Shown here: one piece after another, positions 19,501-26,685 of the stretch
How positions within the stretch are numbered: position 1 is the stretch's first letter
Layout of the letters: each line of letters begins with the position of its first letter
NCBI GenBank assembly: GCA_022510905.1
Contig: JAFLSN010000005.1
Coordinates: 48,485 to 112,484, forward strand
Source of the DNA: Treponema sp.
Lineage (GTDB): Bacteria > Spirochaetota > Spirochaetia > Treponematales > Treponemataceae
DNA length: 64,000 nt
Direction: 5' to 3'
Made by a program: the position numbers and the translations under genes
The notes under the pieces: generated by a model
Seen by the model: the letters and a program-made list of their open reading frames with translations, nothing else
Told to the model about the DNA's origin: nothing
Database searches by the model: none

Positions 19501-20533
19501 TTTCATTTTTGAATTCCAACAACCACCGTTCCTGCGCATCGGGACTGTCGGGAGCAATCGGATTTCCGTTTTTATCTGTGGTAAAATGCACATCGATGTA
19601 AATGGAACAGGCGTTGTTTTCTTCACTTAGTTCAAGATTATCGAGCTTTCCGTGCTTTCTCAGATATTTTGCGCCAATGCATGCCATGTCCATGAGCGTT
19701 ACCGGTTTATCTGTGCGGCCTGCATACAAATCGATGCGCATATCGGTATAATGTTCAAATGAAGTTTTGAACAAATCGGCATACGGGCCGTCTTCAATTT
19801 GCACATTTTTTAAAACAGTGTTGAATGTTGTGTGGCGGCAGTGGTCGCTCCAATATGTGTCAAGCACACGGATTTCAGTCAACGTGGGGTCACGCTGAAT
19901 CGATTTGAAATACCGTTGCAGCCACTGCATATCGGCGGCATCCATGGCAAGCCCCAGCTGCACCCGGTAAGCTTCGAGAGCTTTTTTATCAAATGAAATA
20001 AAACCATTTACGGTGAGAATGTCAGAAGGAGTTTCTGCGGTCATAGCAAGCGTTTCTGGTTTTGTGTCGTCAGTAAGGCGGCTGTCAACCGAGTTGATCA
20101 AATACGCCTGTATTTTTTTTACATCAGCAGTGGTTACGTTGCCTTCAAGAAGCACGATTTTTGCGCATCGTACGCGAGGTGGTTCTGTGCCAACTGTTGT
20201 GCTCGCCCGCATTTCCTCGCGCAACAATGAAAGGCACTGTTCCGCGCTGTCGGCCCGCTGGTCGTACTGTCCTGGAAGATATTCCCAGAATATCGCAGTT
20301 GTACCCGCTGAAATCGACAGAGATTCATAAAACACATCATCGCTTTGCGGCTCAGAAAAAATCCGTGTGGCCGCCGCTTTTGCAACTGCATCTGCCACAT
20401 TTTCCACATCATAGCGGTTTAAATAACGAACACCTGTAACGGTGGTAACTCCCAAAAAGCCTGTTATTTCTGCATAAATCCGCGCAGCTTCATTCTTAAA
20501 GCCGGTTTTTCTTTCCACATAAATCCGAAACAT
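16568..20533 (-). CDS. purL: Phosphoribosylformylglycinamidine synthase (PurL, large type)
   Basis: This is the fourth step of purine synthesis, converting FGAR to FGAM with glutamine. At 1321 residues it is the large single-chain form with an N-terminal domain, two AIR-synthase-like halves (DYDPRVSEWSPWHGA and GGKDSMSGTF are visible) and a C-terminal glutaminase domain from about 1050. That domain has PVFPGTNCEYDMARAF and the nucleophile in LGICNGFQAL. The ATG at 20533 follows a TTGAAC-17-TATACT promoter by 6 nt and has no ribosome site, which suggests a leaderless mRNA. No other purine genes are in the window. Confidence 0.97.
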   Translation of the reverse strand: MFRIYVERKTGFKNEAARIYAEITGFLGVTTVTGVRYLNRYDVENVADAVAKAAATRIFSEPQSDDVFYESLSISAGTTAIFWEYLPGQYDQRADSAEQCLSLLREEMRASTTVGTEPPRVRCAKIVLLEGNVTTADVKKIQAYLINSVDSRLTDDTKPETLAMTAETPSDILTVNGFISFDKKALEAYRVQLGLAMDAADMQWLQRYFKSIQRDPTLTEIRVLDTYWSDHCRHTTFNTVLKNVQIEDGPYADLFKTSFEHYTDMRIDLYAGRTDKPVTLMDMACIGAKYLRKHGKLDNLELSEENNACSIYIDVHFTTDKNGNPIAPDSPDAQERWLLEFKNETHNHPTEIEPFGGAATCIGGAIRDPLSARSWVYQALRVTGASDPTVPLSATLPGKLPQKKLTCEAAQGFSSYGNQIGLATGQVHEVYHPGYVAKRMELGAVIAAAPVDLVMRETPEPGDIVVLLGGGTGRDGIGGATGSSKVHTEHSVTTAAAEVQKGNAVEERKIQRLFRNKDVCRMIRRCNDFGAGGVSVAVGELAPGLDINLDAVPKKYEGLDGTELAISESQERMAVVVRKTDVERFIEAAHEENLNAVVVATVTDTNRMVMKWRGAVIVDIERSFIDTAGAPHEAEALIESPAPQSPLVKPLASAEKKLGVPSDTKAVRRAWISNMADLACCSQRGLGERFDGSIGSASVLMPYGGARQSTPEAGMVAKIPVLFPRETSTASIMTFGYDPRVSEWSPWHGAQVAVLDSLAKLTCLGGNAATSRLTFQEFFGRAVDKKTWGYPAAALLGALDAQRAMGTGSIGGKDSMSGTFESLNVPHTLVSFAVNTEDVSHITSGAFKQAGHKIYLVNTPYSAALAPDFEIFAQNAKTLYRLNKTGAVAAMYPVGAGGIAEAVSKMALGNRIGAHITLIPASATAAGLTSDEVGVKDLFMPQYGSIIVETDLSLENEPDFVSGTVTNIGTTTERAEIEVYGETIALAEIEAAWEKTLALVFPPVSNSPLQKDLPAFAVQEHESLAAARKTFNTKLSKAKPRVLVPVFPGTNCEYDMARAFSLNGAQTKIFVFRNRTPQDLAQSLEAFQSEIDNAQILALAGGFSAGDEPDGSGKFIANVLREHRIADSVMRLLKRRDGLVLGICNGFQALIKTGLVPYGEIREPSADMPTLTFNTIGRHISRVVRTRMVSAKSPWALSASVLDPRLHLVPVSHGEGRVVLKAELAEKLFEDGQVFTQYVTAQGKPAVSEPDNPNGSLFAIEGITSPDGHVLGKMGHSERTMGTDAGGASLDLIKNIAGNPLVNKTENSCQNIFQAGVAYFG

Positions 20534-20539
20534 GGTTTT

Positions 20540-20568
20540 AGTATAGATGAAAAAAATGCTTTGTTCAA
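20540..20568 (-). promoter_or_regulatory. Promoter of purL
   Basis: TTGAAC (20568-20563), 17 nt, TATACT (20545-20540) on the minus strand, then 6 nt to the purL ATG. The expected start of transcription coincides with the start codon. Confidence 0.65.
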
Positions 20569-20755
20569 CGTGGCAAAAACGCAGGCCAAAAATTCAGCAT
20601 AAAACAAAAATTCGATATATGAAAAAAAACAATGCCCAGTGGATTTTGCCCGGCTTGGCCACATTGCAATGCCAGAAAACTTCGTAATTCTTTTTTAACC
20701 AGACACAAAATGCAGAAATGCCCCTTTGCCCACAAAGCGATATTCTTTTGTGAGC

Positions 20756-20784
20756 TTGACTTTTAAAATCAGCTTGTATATTAT
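20756..20784 (+). promoter_or_regulatory. Promoter of the glutathione peroxidase gene
   Basis: TTGACT, 17 nt, TATTAT. This leaves a leader of about 60 nt with an AAGGAG ribosome site, in contrast to the leaderless genes nearby. Confidence 0.6.
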
Positions 20785-20852
20785 TGAATGGTATAATATC
20801 AATCTGCACACAATTTAATTGCACATAAAGTATTTTTTCACAAGGAGCCATT

Positions 20853-21326
20853 ATGGGCATATACGATTTTACAGTGAAAGATGGAAAAGGCGGAGAACTT
20901 TCACTTAAACAGTATGAAGGCAATGTATTGCTCATTGTGAACACTGCAACTGGCTGTGGTTTTACACCTCAATACAAGGGCCTTGAAGATTTATACACGC
21001 GCTACCACGAAAAGGGTTTTTCGATATTGGACTTTCCATGCAATCAGTTTGCAGGACAAGCTCCGGGCACACATGAAGAAATAACGCAGTTCTGCCAGCT
21101 GCGCTATCACACTACGTTTCCCCAGCTCGCAAAAATCGATGTAAACGGCGAAAACGAAGACCCGCTGTACACATACCTAAAAAAACAACGTGGCGGGTTT
21201 TTAAACAGCGCCATCAAATGGAATTTCACCAAATTTCTGGTTGACCGAAAAGGACAAGTTGTAAAGCGTTTTGCCCCCACTGTGACACCACAAAAACTGG
21301 AAGCTTCGATTGTAGCACTGCTATAG
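20853..21326 (+). CDS. Glutathione peroxidase-family thiol peroxidase
   Basis: This cytosolic 157-residue enzyme reduces hydroperoxides. It has the family landmarks NTATGCGFTPQYKGL, with peroxidatic Cys in place of selenocysteine, then LDFPCNQFAGQAPG with the likely resolving Cys, and IKWNFTKFLVDRKGQVV. Cys-type bacterial enzymes of this family often use thioredoxin instead of glutathione; trxB lies 5 kb away. An AAGGAG precedes the ATG by 7 nt. It is monocistronic behind its own promoter. Confidence 0.95.
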   Translation: MGIYDFTVKDGKGGELSLKQYEGNVLLIVNTATGCGFTPQYKGLEDLYTRYHEKGFSILDFPCNQFAGQAPGTHEEITQFCQLRYHTTFPQLAKIDVNGENEDPLYTYLKKQRGGFLNSAIKWNFTKFLVDRKGQVVKRFAPTVTPQKLEASIVALL

Positions 21327-21570
21327 GCTGCGGACAAAAACAGGGCCAAGGCTTTTGTCTAAACAGGCCAAGTTCATGTGCCTGCACATGGGGTAGAGGA
21401 TGCCAAACGCAAAATATGATTGCATAAAACCAGAAAAACAATTGCGGTTTTCAATATATGTTCGGTCAAAAGAAACTGTCAAACATTGCAAACCTTTTCT
21501 TGAGACATCCGGTCTAACGTGTACCCAATGTCTTGCCATGATGGTTCTTGGCGCAAAATATACATGTGGA
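21327..21570. other. Intergenic stretch before the poly-G tract
   Basis: No convincing gene is seen here. A frame from 21400 to 21684 is open, but it has odd composition, runs through the poly-G tract and lacks a well-spaced ribosome site. Confidence 0.5.
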
Positions 21571-21585
21571 GGGGGGGGGTATTAT
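21571..21585 (+). promoter_or_regulatory. Poly-G (9 G) tract abutting a TATTAT box
   Basis: Nine G residues (21571-21579) run straight into TATTAT, followed by CTTAAA. The M15-type lipoprotein gene starts about 95 bp downstream. A TTGGCG is 26 nt before the TATTAT, too far for a normal spacer at this tract length. In T. pallidum, poly-G tracts upstream of certain genes are known to tune transcription by length. Confidence 0.45.
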
Positions 21586-21680
21586 CTTAAAAATCTTTAC
21601 GGCGCGATTAAAAAAGCTGAAACAAGAAATTACATCAACCGTATGCACGATGCCTGCTATTTTAAAAACGGAATAATGCC

Positions 21681-22598
21681 ATGAATGAATCAACATATAC
21701 TGCGCGTTTTTTTGTTTTTGCATTGTTTTTGTGTGCCACCGCCTGTTCAGCACAGTCCGGGTACGGAATCGCAAATCTTAGATATTTTCAGGAAGCGTAT
21801 CCAGATGTTGTTTTTGAAAAAAGCTACGACCGAACCGCTGGCGACTGGAAAATAGACATAACATTTCCTGCACAAAGCGCAGATGAAAAAAACAAAACAA
21901 CAACACTGTATTGGGCAAAAGGCAGACTGCTCCCTGCGGAAGAGCTGGTCAACAAAGAAAAATATTGGACGCTCCTCCACCCATATTCAAAGCAGCTTGT
22001 AGATCCGGCAGATTTTACACCCGAACAAGTTGAACGGGTCAAACGGTTCAGTTCAAGCAAAAACCGCAAAGATGGCGCCGGCACCCCGATGTTCTTTTTT
22101 GATGCACTCTACGACAGCAGCTCGCGAAAAACTCTGGAACCCAATATAATAAAGACTCAGTTTTTAGAACGCAGAACGAACATTCATGAGCGGATTATGC
22201 AACCGCTTAAACGTGTTGAGGCAAAAATCCTTGAGCTTGCCAAAACTGACAGCAACGTAAAAGCATTTATTGCAGAATTGAAGTCTACAGACGCATATTA
22301 TTGGCGGATTATCAAAGGCACAAACCGCAAATCATTCCACAGCCTTGGCATTGCCATCGACGTTCTGCCACGCTACTTGAACGGCAAAGCAATTTTCTGG
22401 AGCTGGACAAAAGAGCAGCATCCAGATGACTGGATGCTCACTCCCCTTGCAAAACGCTGGATGCCGCCACAATCGGTGATTTCAATTTTTGAACAAGAAG
22501 GATTTATTTGGGGTGGCAAATGGGACATTTTTGACAACATGCACTTTGAATATCACCCCGAGCTCATACTGTTTGCAGGAATTGGTTCAACGAAATAA
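21681..22598 (+). CDS. M15-type peptidase lipoprotein (D-Ala-D-Ala carboxypeptidase-like)
   Basis: A signal segment ends in CATAC, a permissive spirochaetal lipobox, so the protein is probably lipid-anchored in the envelope. The zinc motif of the M15 group is near the C-terminus: HSLGIAID (H220, D227) and NMHFEYHPEL (H288), with WGGKWDIFD between. These enzymes cut D-Ala-D-Ala or L-Ala-D-Glu bonds in peptidoglycan; which one cannot be told. The N-terminal 190 residues match nothing I recognise. The ribosome site is weak (GGAATAAT). The nearest promoter-like box is the poly-G/TATTAT element, so expression may vary. Confidence 0.78.
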   Translation: MNESTYTARFFVFALFLCATACSAQSGYGIANLRYFQEAYPDVVFEKSYDRTAGDWKIDITFPAQSADEKNKTTTLYWAKGRLLPAEELVNKEKYWTLLHPYSKQLVDPADFTPEQVERVKRFSSSKNRKDGAGTPMFFFDALYDSSSRKTLEPNIIKTQFLERRTNIHERIMQPLKRVEAKILELAKTDSNVKAFIAELKSTDAYYWRIIKGTNRKSFHSLGIAIDVLPRYLNGKAIFWSWTKEQHPDDWMLTPLAKRWMPPQSVISIFEQEGFIWGGKWDIFDNMHFEYHPELILFAGIGSTK

Positions 22599-22743
22599 GC
22601 AAATATCAATAATAAAGCACAGATTCATCTGGTAAAATGAAATTCGATTCGCGCGGAAAGTGGCACATGCCCCGATGACTGTCTCGTGGTGTGCGTTGGT
22701 TTGTATCGAAGAGCTGTAATATAAGTGGGATAAAGACTAGGAA

Positions 22744-23175
22744 ATGGCGGAAGGAATAGGTAAATTGATATACGCAATCCTCAACGCTTTTGGCGAGGGA
22801 TTGGGCGGGGGTGTGTCGCTCGACGTCGTGTTCTTTGTGTGCTACGCTGTGGCACGGCTTACGCACGGTATAGTCAGCTGGCTTAGCATCGGCATGTGCA
22901 TTCTCATCGTTCTTGGGGCTATACAGACGAATGCGGAAATCACCATAGGGGAGGCGATTAGCGATTTCCTTATTGTTATGGGATTGTCCGCCTTGACTGT
23001 TCAAAATCTTATCTCAATAATTATGGGAAAGTATGGAAACATAAAGACAAATTCAATTTTCGGCGGGCTTCTCATCGGGGCGGGGGTTTATAGTCGGGAT
23101 TATTATCAAGGCGGTTGCGTAGGAAATCTGGGAGGGCTAAGCCCTCCTTTTTTGTCTTGGCAAAATGGTCTCTAA
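22744..23175 (+). CDS. Small hydrophobic protein, probably frameshifted near its end
   Basis: The protein is mostly membrane-spanning (segments near 25-45, 50-62 and 75-95) and I do not recognise it. As written the frame runs to 23175 and through a strong terminator at 23131, which is implausible. Removing one G from the run at 23082-23086 changes the tail to GAGFIVGIIIKAVA with a stop at 23120-23122, just before the terminator and with a natural last membrane span. The gene is therefore either length-variable at the G run, decayed or misread. Another tiny membrane protein follows, which hints at a small accessory island. Confidence 0.55.
   Translation: MAEGIGKLIYAILNAFGEGLGGGVSLDVVFFVCYAVARLTHGIVSWLSIGMCILIVLGAIQTNAEITIGEAISDFLIVMGLSALTVQNLISIIMGKYGNIKTNSIFGGLLIGAGVYSRDYYQGGCVGNLGGLSPPFLSWQNGL
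23131..23153 (+). terminator. Rho-independent terminator
   Basis: GGAGGGC/GCCCTCC with a three-base loop, followed by six T residues. It marks the true end of the small hydrophobic gene. Confidence 0.85.
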
Positions 23176-23237
23176 CTGTTTCTTGATGTTGTTTAGAATA
23201 AAGGCACAAAGGAAATGATGTTCATTAGGAGGCATGT

Positions 23238-23342
23238 ATGAACAATCAGACAAAAGCGGGCGGTGTTGGGATTTTCACGGTTTTAGCAATCGTGCTTGCG
23301 GTTCTCAAATATGTAAAACACAAGCATATTGAGGCGGTTTGA
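23238..23342 (+). CDS. 34-residue single-span membrane protein
   Basis: An AGGAGG lies 5 nt before the ATG, one of the best ribosome sites in the window. The product starts MNNQTKAGGVG, has one hydrophobic span (IFTVLAIVLAVL) and a basic tail (KYVKHKHIEAV). No function is known; small toxin, holin-like or regulatory membrane peptide are all possible. It follows the terminator of the neighbouring hydrophobic gene by about 85 bp. Confidence 0.5.
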   Translation: MNNQTKAGGVGIFTVLAIVLAVLKYVKHKHIEAV

Positions 23343-23929
23343 TTCATTCTGGTTCTGCCCCGATGTGAATGTACGGCCTGAAAAAGGCTAAAGCCGCACA
23401 CCTGCACAGGTTACACCCACCCACCAGTACAAGTTACATGCACTCACATGTACACTGAGTGCCAGCCACGCGAGCACGCTTTTATTCCAACATTGCAATG
23501 TGACACACCTTCAGCTTCGGCCTTGACCCACCTTCAACTTTGGCTTTAACACACTGTCAAACTTGGTTTGTGATGCACCGTTAAAGCCGTCTTTAACGAC
23601 ATGTTAAAGACCTATGTGAGAGGGTGTTATATTTCATTTTGGGGCAGTGTTGGCATAATATAGATTTATAAGATGAAAATAAGGTTTAAAATCAGCAACC
23701 TAAATGACGTTACCGATCTTAGCTTTGAGTTTGCGAAAAGTCGGTTATTGTATTGTCCGCTCGCGTGGACTGATCCACCGCCCTCGAAAACTGTTTTCGC
23801 AACGAGCCGCAAGGCGCAGGTTCAAGCAGGTTTTCAAGGGTGATGAGTTTTAAGGAACGGAAATTTTCAGTCCACGTTTAAGGATTTTGTCCGGCTTTGT
23901 TTGGTGCGATACAATGAGGCAGACGGCGC
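23343..23929. other. Gene-poor region with repeat fragments
   Basis: No credible ORF is seen. It holds short internally similar phrases (for example CACCTTCAGCTTCGGC and CACCTTCAACTTTGGC near 23508-23545) and, at 23684-23755, a degraded copy of the hairpin-rich module also found at 55711 and 60943. Confidence 0.5.
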
Positions 23930-25633
23930 TCAATGAAGGTTCAGCGGAATGTGACCTTGTGGCGTGTACTCTCCGTTCAGCACGGCAAACATTGCTGCAA
24001 ACGAATACCAGGAATAGCTGTAGCCGCATATGATGGCATCGGCCCAGTCCAAGTTGAGCGCATGCACCGGGGACATAATCGAAAGGATAATCACCTTCTT
24101 GCCGGACCAGCGCAGTCTTTTTGCAATGTTCGCAGTGTGTTCGTTGTGTACGTTGATTATGATGGTGTCATACGCGCCTGCGACATTCAACAGGGAAGTG
24201 GCGTTCCATTCGTCAAAATTGCTTTCGTCTGAATTCAATTCATAACTGAAATGGAATGTGCGGGCGTTTGGGTAGCGCTTTTTTCCTTCGCTGTACAACG
24301 CCGAAAAAACGCCTGCTATAAGAACCCGCTCATTTGGCTTGGGATGAAACGGAAGCGCCTCGCCCTTGTACACGGTCACGGAGCGGCAGGCCAGCTCCAA
24401 AAAAAACTGCTGTCCGTCTTTGTCGGGGATGTGCTCGCCGATTGTTGCAGGATCAGGATCGAGCGGGGCATGGTTTTCGCTTTTAAAATATGTCAGCTTT
24501 GAAAGCAACACGCGGCGGGCCGCATCTTTTACGCGCTCGCGAAACGTGGCATCGCTTTTCATAAGCGAAAGATTCCGGCTCCACAGTGGTTCGTTCAGCT
24601 GTGCCGTAGTTGAAGAAATGATAATATCGTTACCGGCTTCAATAGCAAGTCTGACGGCACGGTTCAAAGAGCCTGCGTAAAGGGTGGCTCCGTTCATCAT
24701 CATGTCGTCGGTGATTATGAGCCCTTCGTAGCCGAGTTCTCCACGCAGCATGTCAGTCAGAATCTTTTTTGAAAGCGAGGCGGGTTTGCCGTCGGCTTCA
24801 AGCTGAGGAAATGCAAGATGCCCGCTCATGATTGCAGGAATGCGTTCTTTGATTAAATACTTGAACGGAACCAGTTCCCGGTTTGAAAACGTGTCATAGT
24901 CAATATTTATCTGCGGAAGCCGGCCATGGCTGTCCAAGTCGGTATCGCCATGTCCTGGAAAATGCTTTGCGGTGGGAATCACACCTGCCGCAAGTGAACC
25001 AGATGCAAAGGCAACTCCAAGCACTCCAACAGACTCTGCATCGGAACCAAACGAGCGCGGTCCGATCACCGATGAACGCTGGTTTGAATACACATCAACG
25101 GTGGGCGCAAAATTCATATTGATTCCAAGCGCACGAATTTCACGGTTGATATAAAATCCAGCGTAATATGCATCAACAGGATAACCGGAGGCGCCAATTG
25201 CAAGGTTTCCCGGCGTATCGGAAGTTTCACCTTTTACATGCCGAATCCAGCCGCCTTCCTGATCCGTTGCAACAAAAAGCGGAATTTTAAACCGGCGGGC
25301 GGCGGCTCTTTTTTGCAACGAGGCAATGGATTTTGCGACAAGTTTTATATCGCCAGTGTTCCACCCGAACACCTTTACGCTACCCAAGCCACGTTCGCTT
25401 ACCCAGGTATTCAGCAAATAGTCCGGTTCAGCGCCAGCCCAGCCAAACATCAAAATCTGTGAAAGCAGTTCTTCATCGCTCATGCGATCAACCAAGGCAA
25501 TGGCAAGCTGTTCATGGGGATAGTCGCTCCAAAAATCAATGCCGTCAGGAAGCGTGTCGGTTCGGTTTTGGGCACACAGCGGACTCGACAAAATCAGCAA
25601 AAAAAGTGCAAACAGAACATCCCTGCAACGCAT
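23930..25633 (-). CDS. Secreted family 3 glycoside hydrolase (NagZ-like)
   Basis: A signal peptide (VLFALFLLILSSPLCA) is followed by a GH3 catalytic domain. The NagZ-type motif KHFPGHGDTDLDSH is present, as is the nucleophile segment EGLIITDDMMM. A second domain (about 400-567) resembles the GH3 C-terminal domain. Enzymes with this motif remove beta-N-acetylglucosamine from muropeptides or glycans. NagZ itself is cytosolic, so a signal peptide points to action in the periplasm or on outside glycans. The ATG overlaps the trxB stop (TAATG), so it is translationally coupled to trxB, an unexpected partner. Confidence 0.9.
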   Translation of the reverse strand: MRCRDVLFALFLLILSSPLCAQNRTDTLPDGIDFWSDYPHEQLAIALVDRMSDEELLSQILMFGWAGAEPDYLLNTWVSERGLGSVKVFGWNTGDIKLVAKSIASLQKRAAARRFKIPLFVATDQEGGWIRHVKGETSDTPGNLAIGASGYPVDAYYAGFYINREIRALGINMNFAPTVDVYSNQRSSVIGPRSFGSDAESVGVLGVAFASGSLAAGVIPTAKHFPGHGDTDLDSHGRLPQINIDYDTFSNRELVPFKYLIKERIPAIMSGHLAFPQLEADGKPASLSKKILTDMLRGELGYEGLIITDDMMMNGATLYAGSLNRAVRLAIEAGNDIIISSTTAQLNEPLWSRNLSLMKSDATFRERVKDAARRVLLSKLTYFKSENHAPLDPDPATIGEHIPDKDGQQFFLELACRSVTVYKGEALPFHPKPNERVLIAGVFSALYSEGKKRYPNARTFHFSYELNSDESNFDEWNATSLLNVAGAYDTIIINVHNEHTANIAKRLRWSGKKVIILSIMSPVHALNLDWADAIICGYSYSWYSFAAMFAVLNGEYTPQGHIPLNLH

Positions 25634-26571
25634 TATGCATACACCTCATGGTTCAAAAGTCTGACGTAAGACAGCACCTGATGTGCGGCAATGGCTCCGT
25701 CGGCACAAGCTGTAACAATCTGCCTGAGACTTTTTGAACGCACATCACCTGCCGCATACAAACCGCCGATGTTTGTTTCCATATTTTCATTGGTTACCAA
25801 ATATCCGTCCGAATCAGTCTGAAGAATCTGGAACAGCTCGGTCCTTGGCAGCATTCCCACAAAAATAAAAACCGCATCGGCTGGATATTCGGTTTCGGCA
25901 CCTGTAAGCGTGTTTTTAAACATAACCGAATGCACTGTTGAAGCCCCTCGTATTTCTGATACAACGGTATTGAACCGCACCGCAATGCGCGGGTTTTTGC
26001 CCAGTCTTTCGCTAAGCGATTTTTGCGCCCTGAGCTGCCCTTTGCGGTGCACGAGCGTTATCCGGTCTGAAAGCGTGGCAAGATACAACGCCTCCACACA
26101 GGCGCTGTCTCCGCCGCCAACAACGACAATGGATTTGTTTCTAAAAAAGGGGCCGTCGCAGGTGGCGCAATACGAAACACCACGGCCTAAAAATTCACGT
26201 TCCCCACTTACACACAATTTTTTTGGACTGGCACCTGTCGCAAGCAGAAGCGCAGGCGATTCATACGTCACATCTAAAGTGCGCGCCACAAACAGCCCGT
26301 TCACTTTGTCTACAGAAGAAACAGAAGCCTGCACGATTGTTGCGCCAAACGAAAGCGCCTGTTTTTTCATGTTTTCGATAAAGGTGAATCCGTTTGCAGA
26401 TGGAAAAAGTCCGGGATAATTTTCGAGTGCATGAATATTCAACGCCTGTCCACCGGGAACGCTTTCGTCGATGGCAAGCGTTCGTAAACCTGAACGCGCG
26501 GCGTATTGGGCTGCGGTCAATCCTGCCGGGCCAGCTCCTATGCAGATAAAATCAAACCGTTTTTTTTCCAT
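25633..26571 (-). CDS. trxB: Thioredoxin reductase
   Basis: This flavoprotein passes electrons from NADPH to thioredoxin. It has the FAD motif IGAGPAGLTAAQYAARSGL, the redox pair YCATCDGP, the NADPH-binding VVGGGDSACVEA and a late YAAGDVRS. Length (312) is normal from MEKKRFDF at 26571; the frame extends 17 residues further but that part is not family-like and would cover the -10 box. TATACT at 26588-26583 lies 11 nt before this ATG. The stop overlaps the glycosidase start. Confidence 0.95.
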   Translation of the reverse strand: MEKKRFDFICIGAGPAGLTAAQYAARSGLRTLAIDESVPGGQALNIHALENYPGLFPSANGFTFIENMKKQALSFGATIVQASVSSVDKVNGLFVARTLDVTYESPALLLATGASPKKLCVSGEREFLGRGVSYCATCDGPFFRNKSIVVVGGGDSACVEALYLATLSDRITLVHRKGQLRAQKSLSERLGKNPRIAVRFNTVVSEIRGASTVHSVMFKNTLTGAETEYPADAVFIFVGMLPRTELFQILQTDSDGYLVTNENMETNIGGLYAAGDVRSKSLRQIVTACADGAIAAHQVLSYVRLLNHEVYA

Positions 26572-26685
26572 AAAGCGACAGCAGTATACTTCATACCGAG
26601 ATTTTATGCCACTGGGTACCATCGTTGCGGAACAAGTCCGCGACTGCGCACAATGTGCAGAATTTCACGGCGTATGGTATTTTTA

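Noticed and set aside
21400..21684. Open frame of 94 codons upstream of the M15-type gene
   Set aside because: It runs through the poly-G tract, has no well-spaced ribosome site and overlaps the likely promoter of the next gene.
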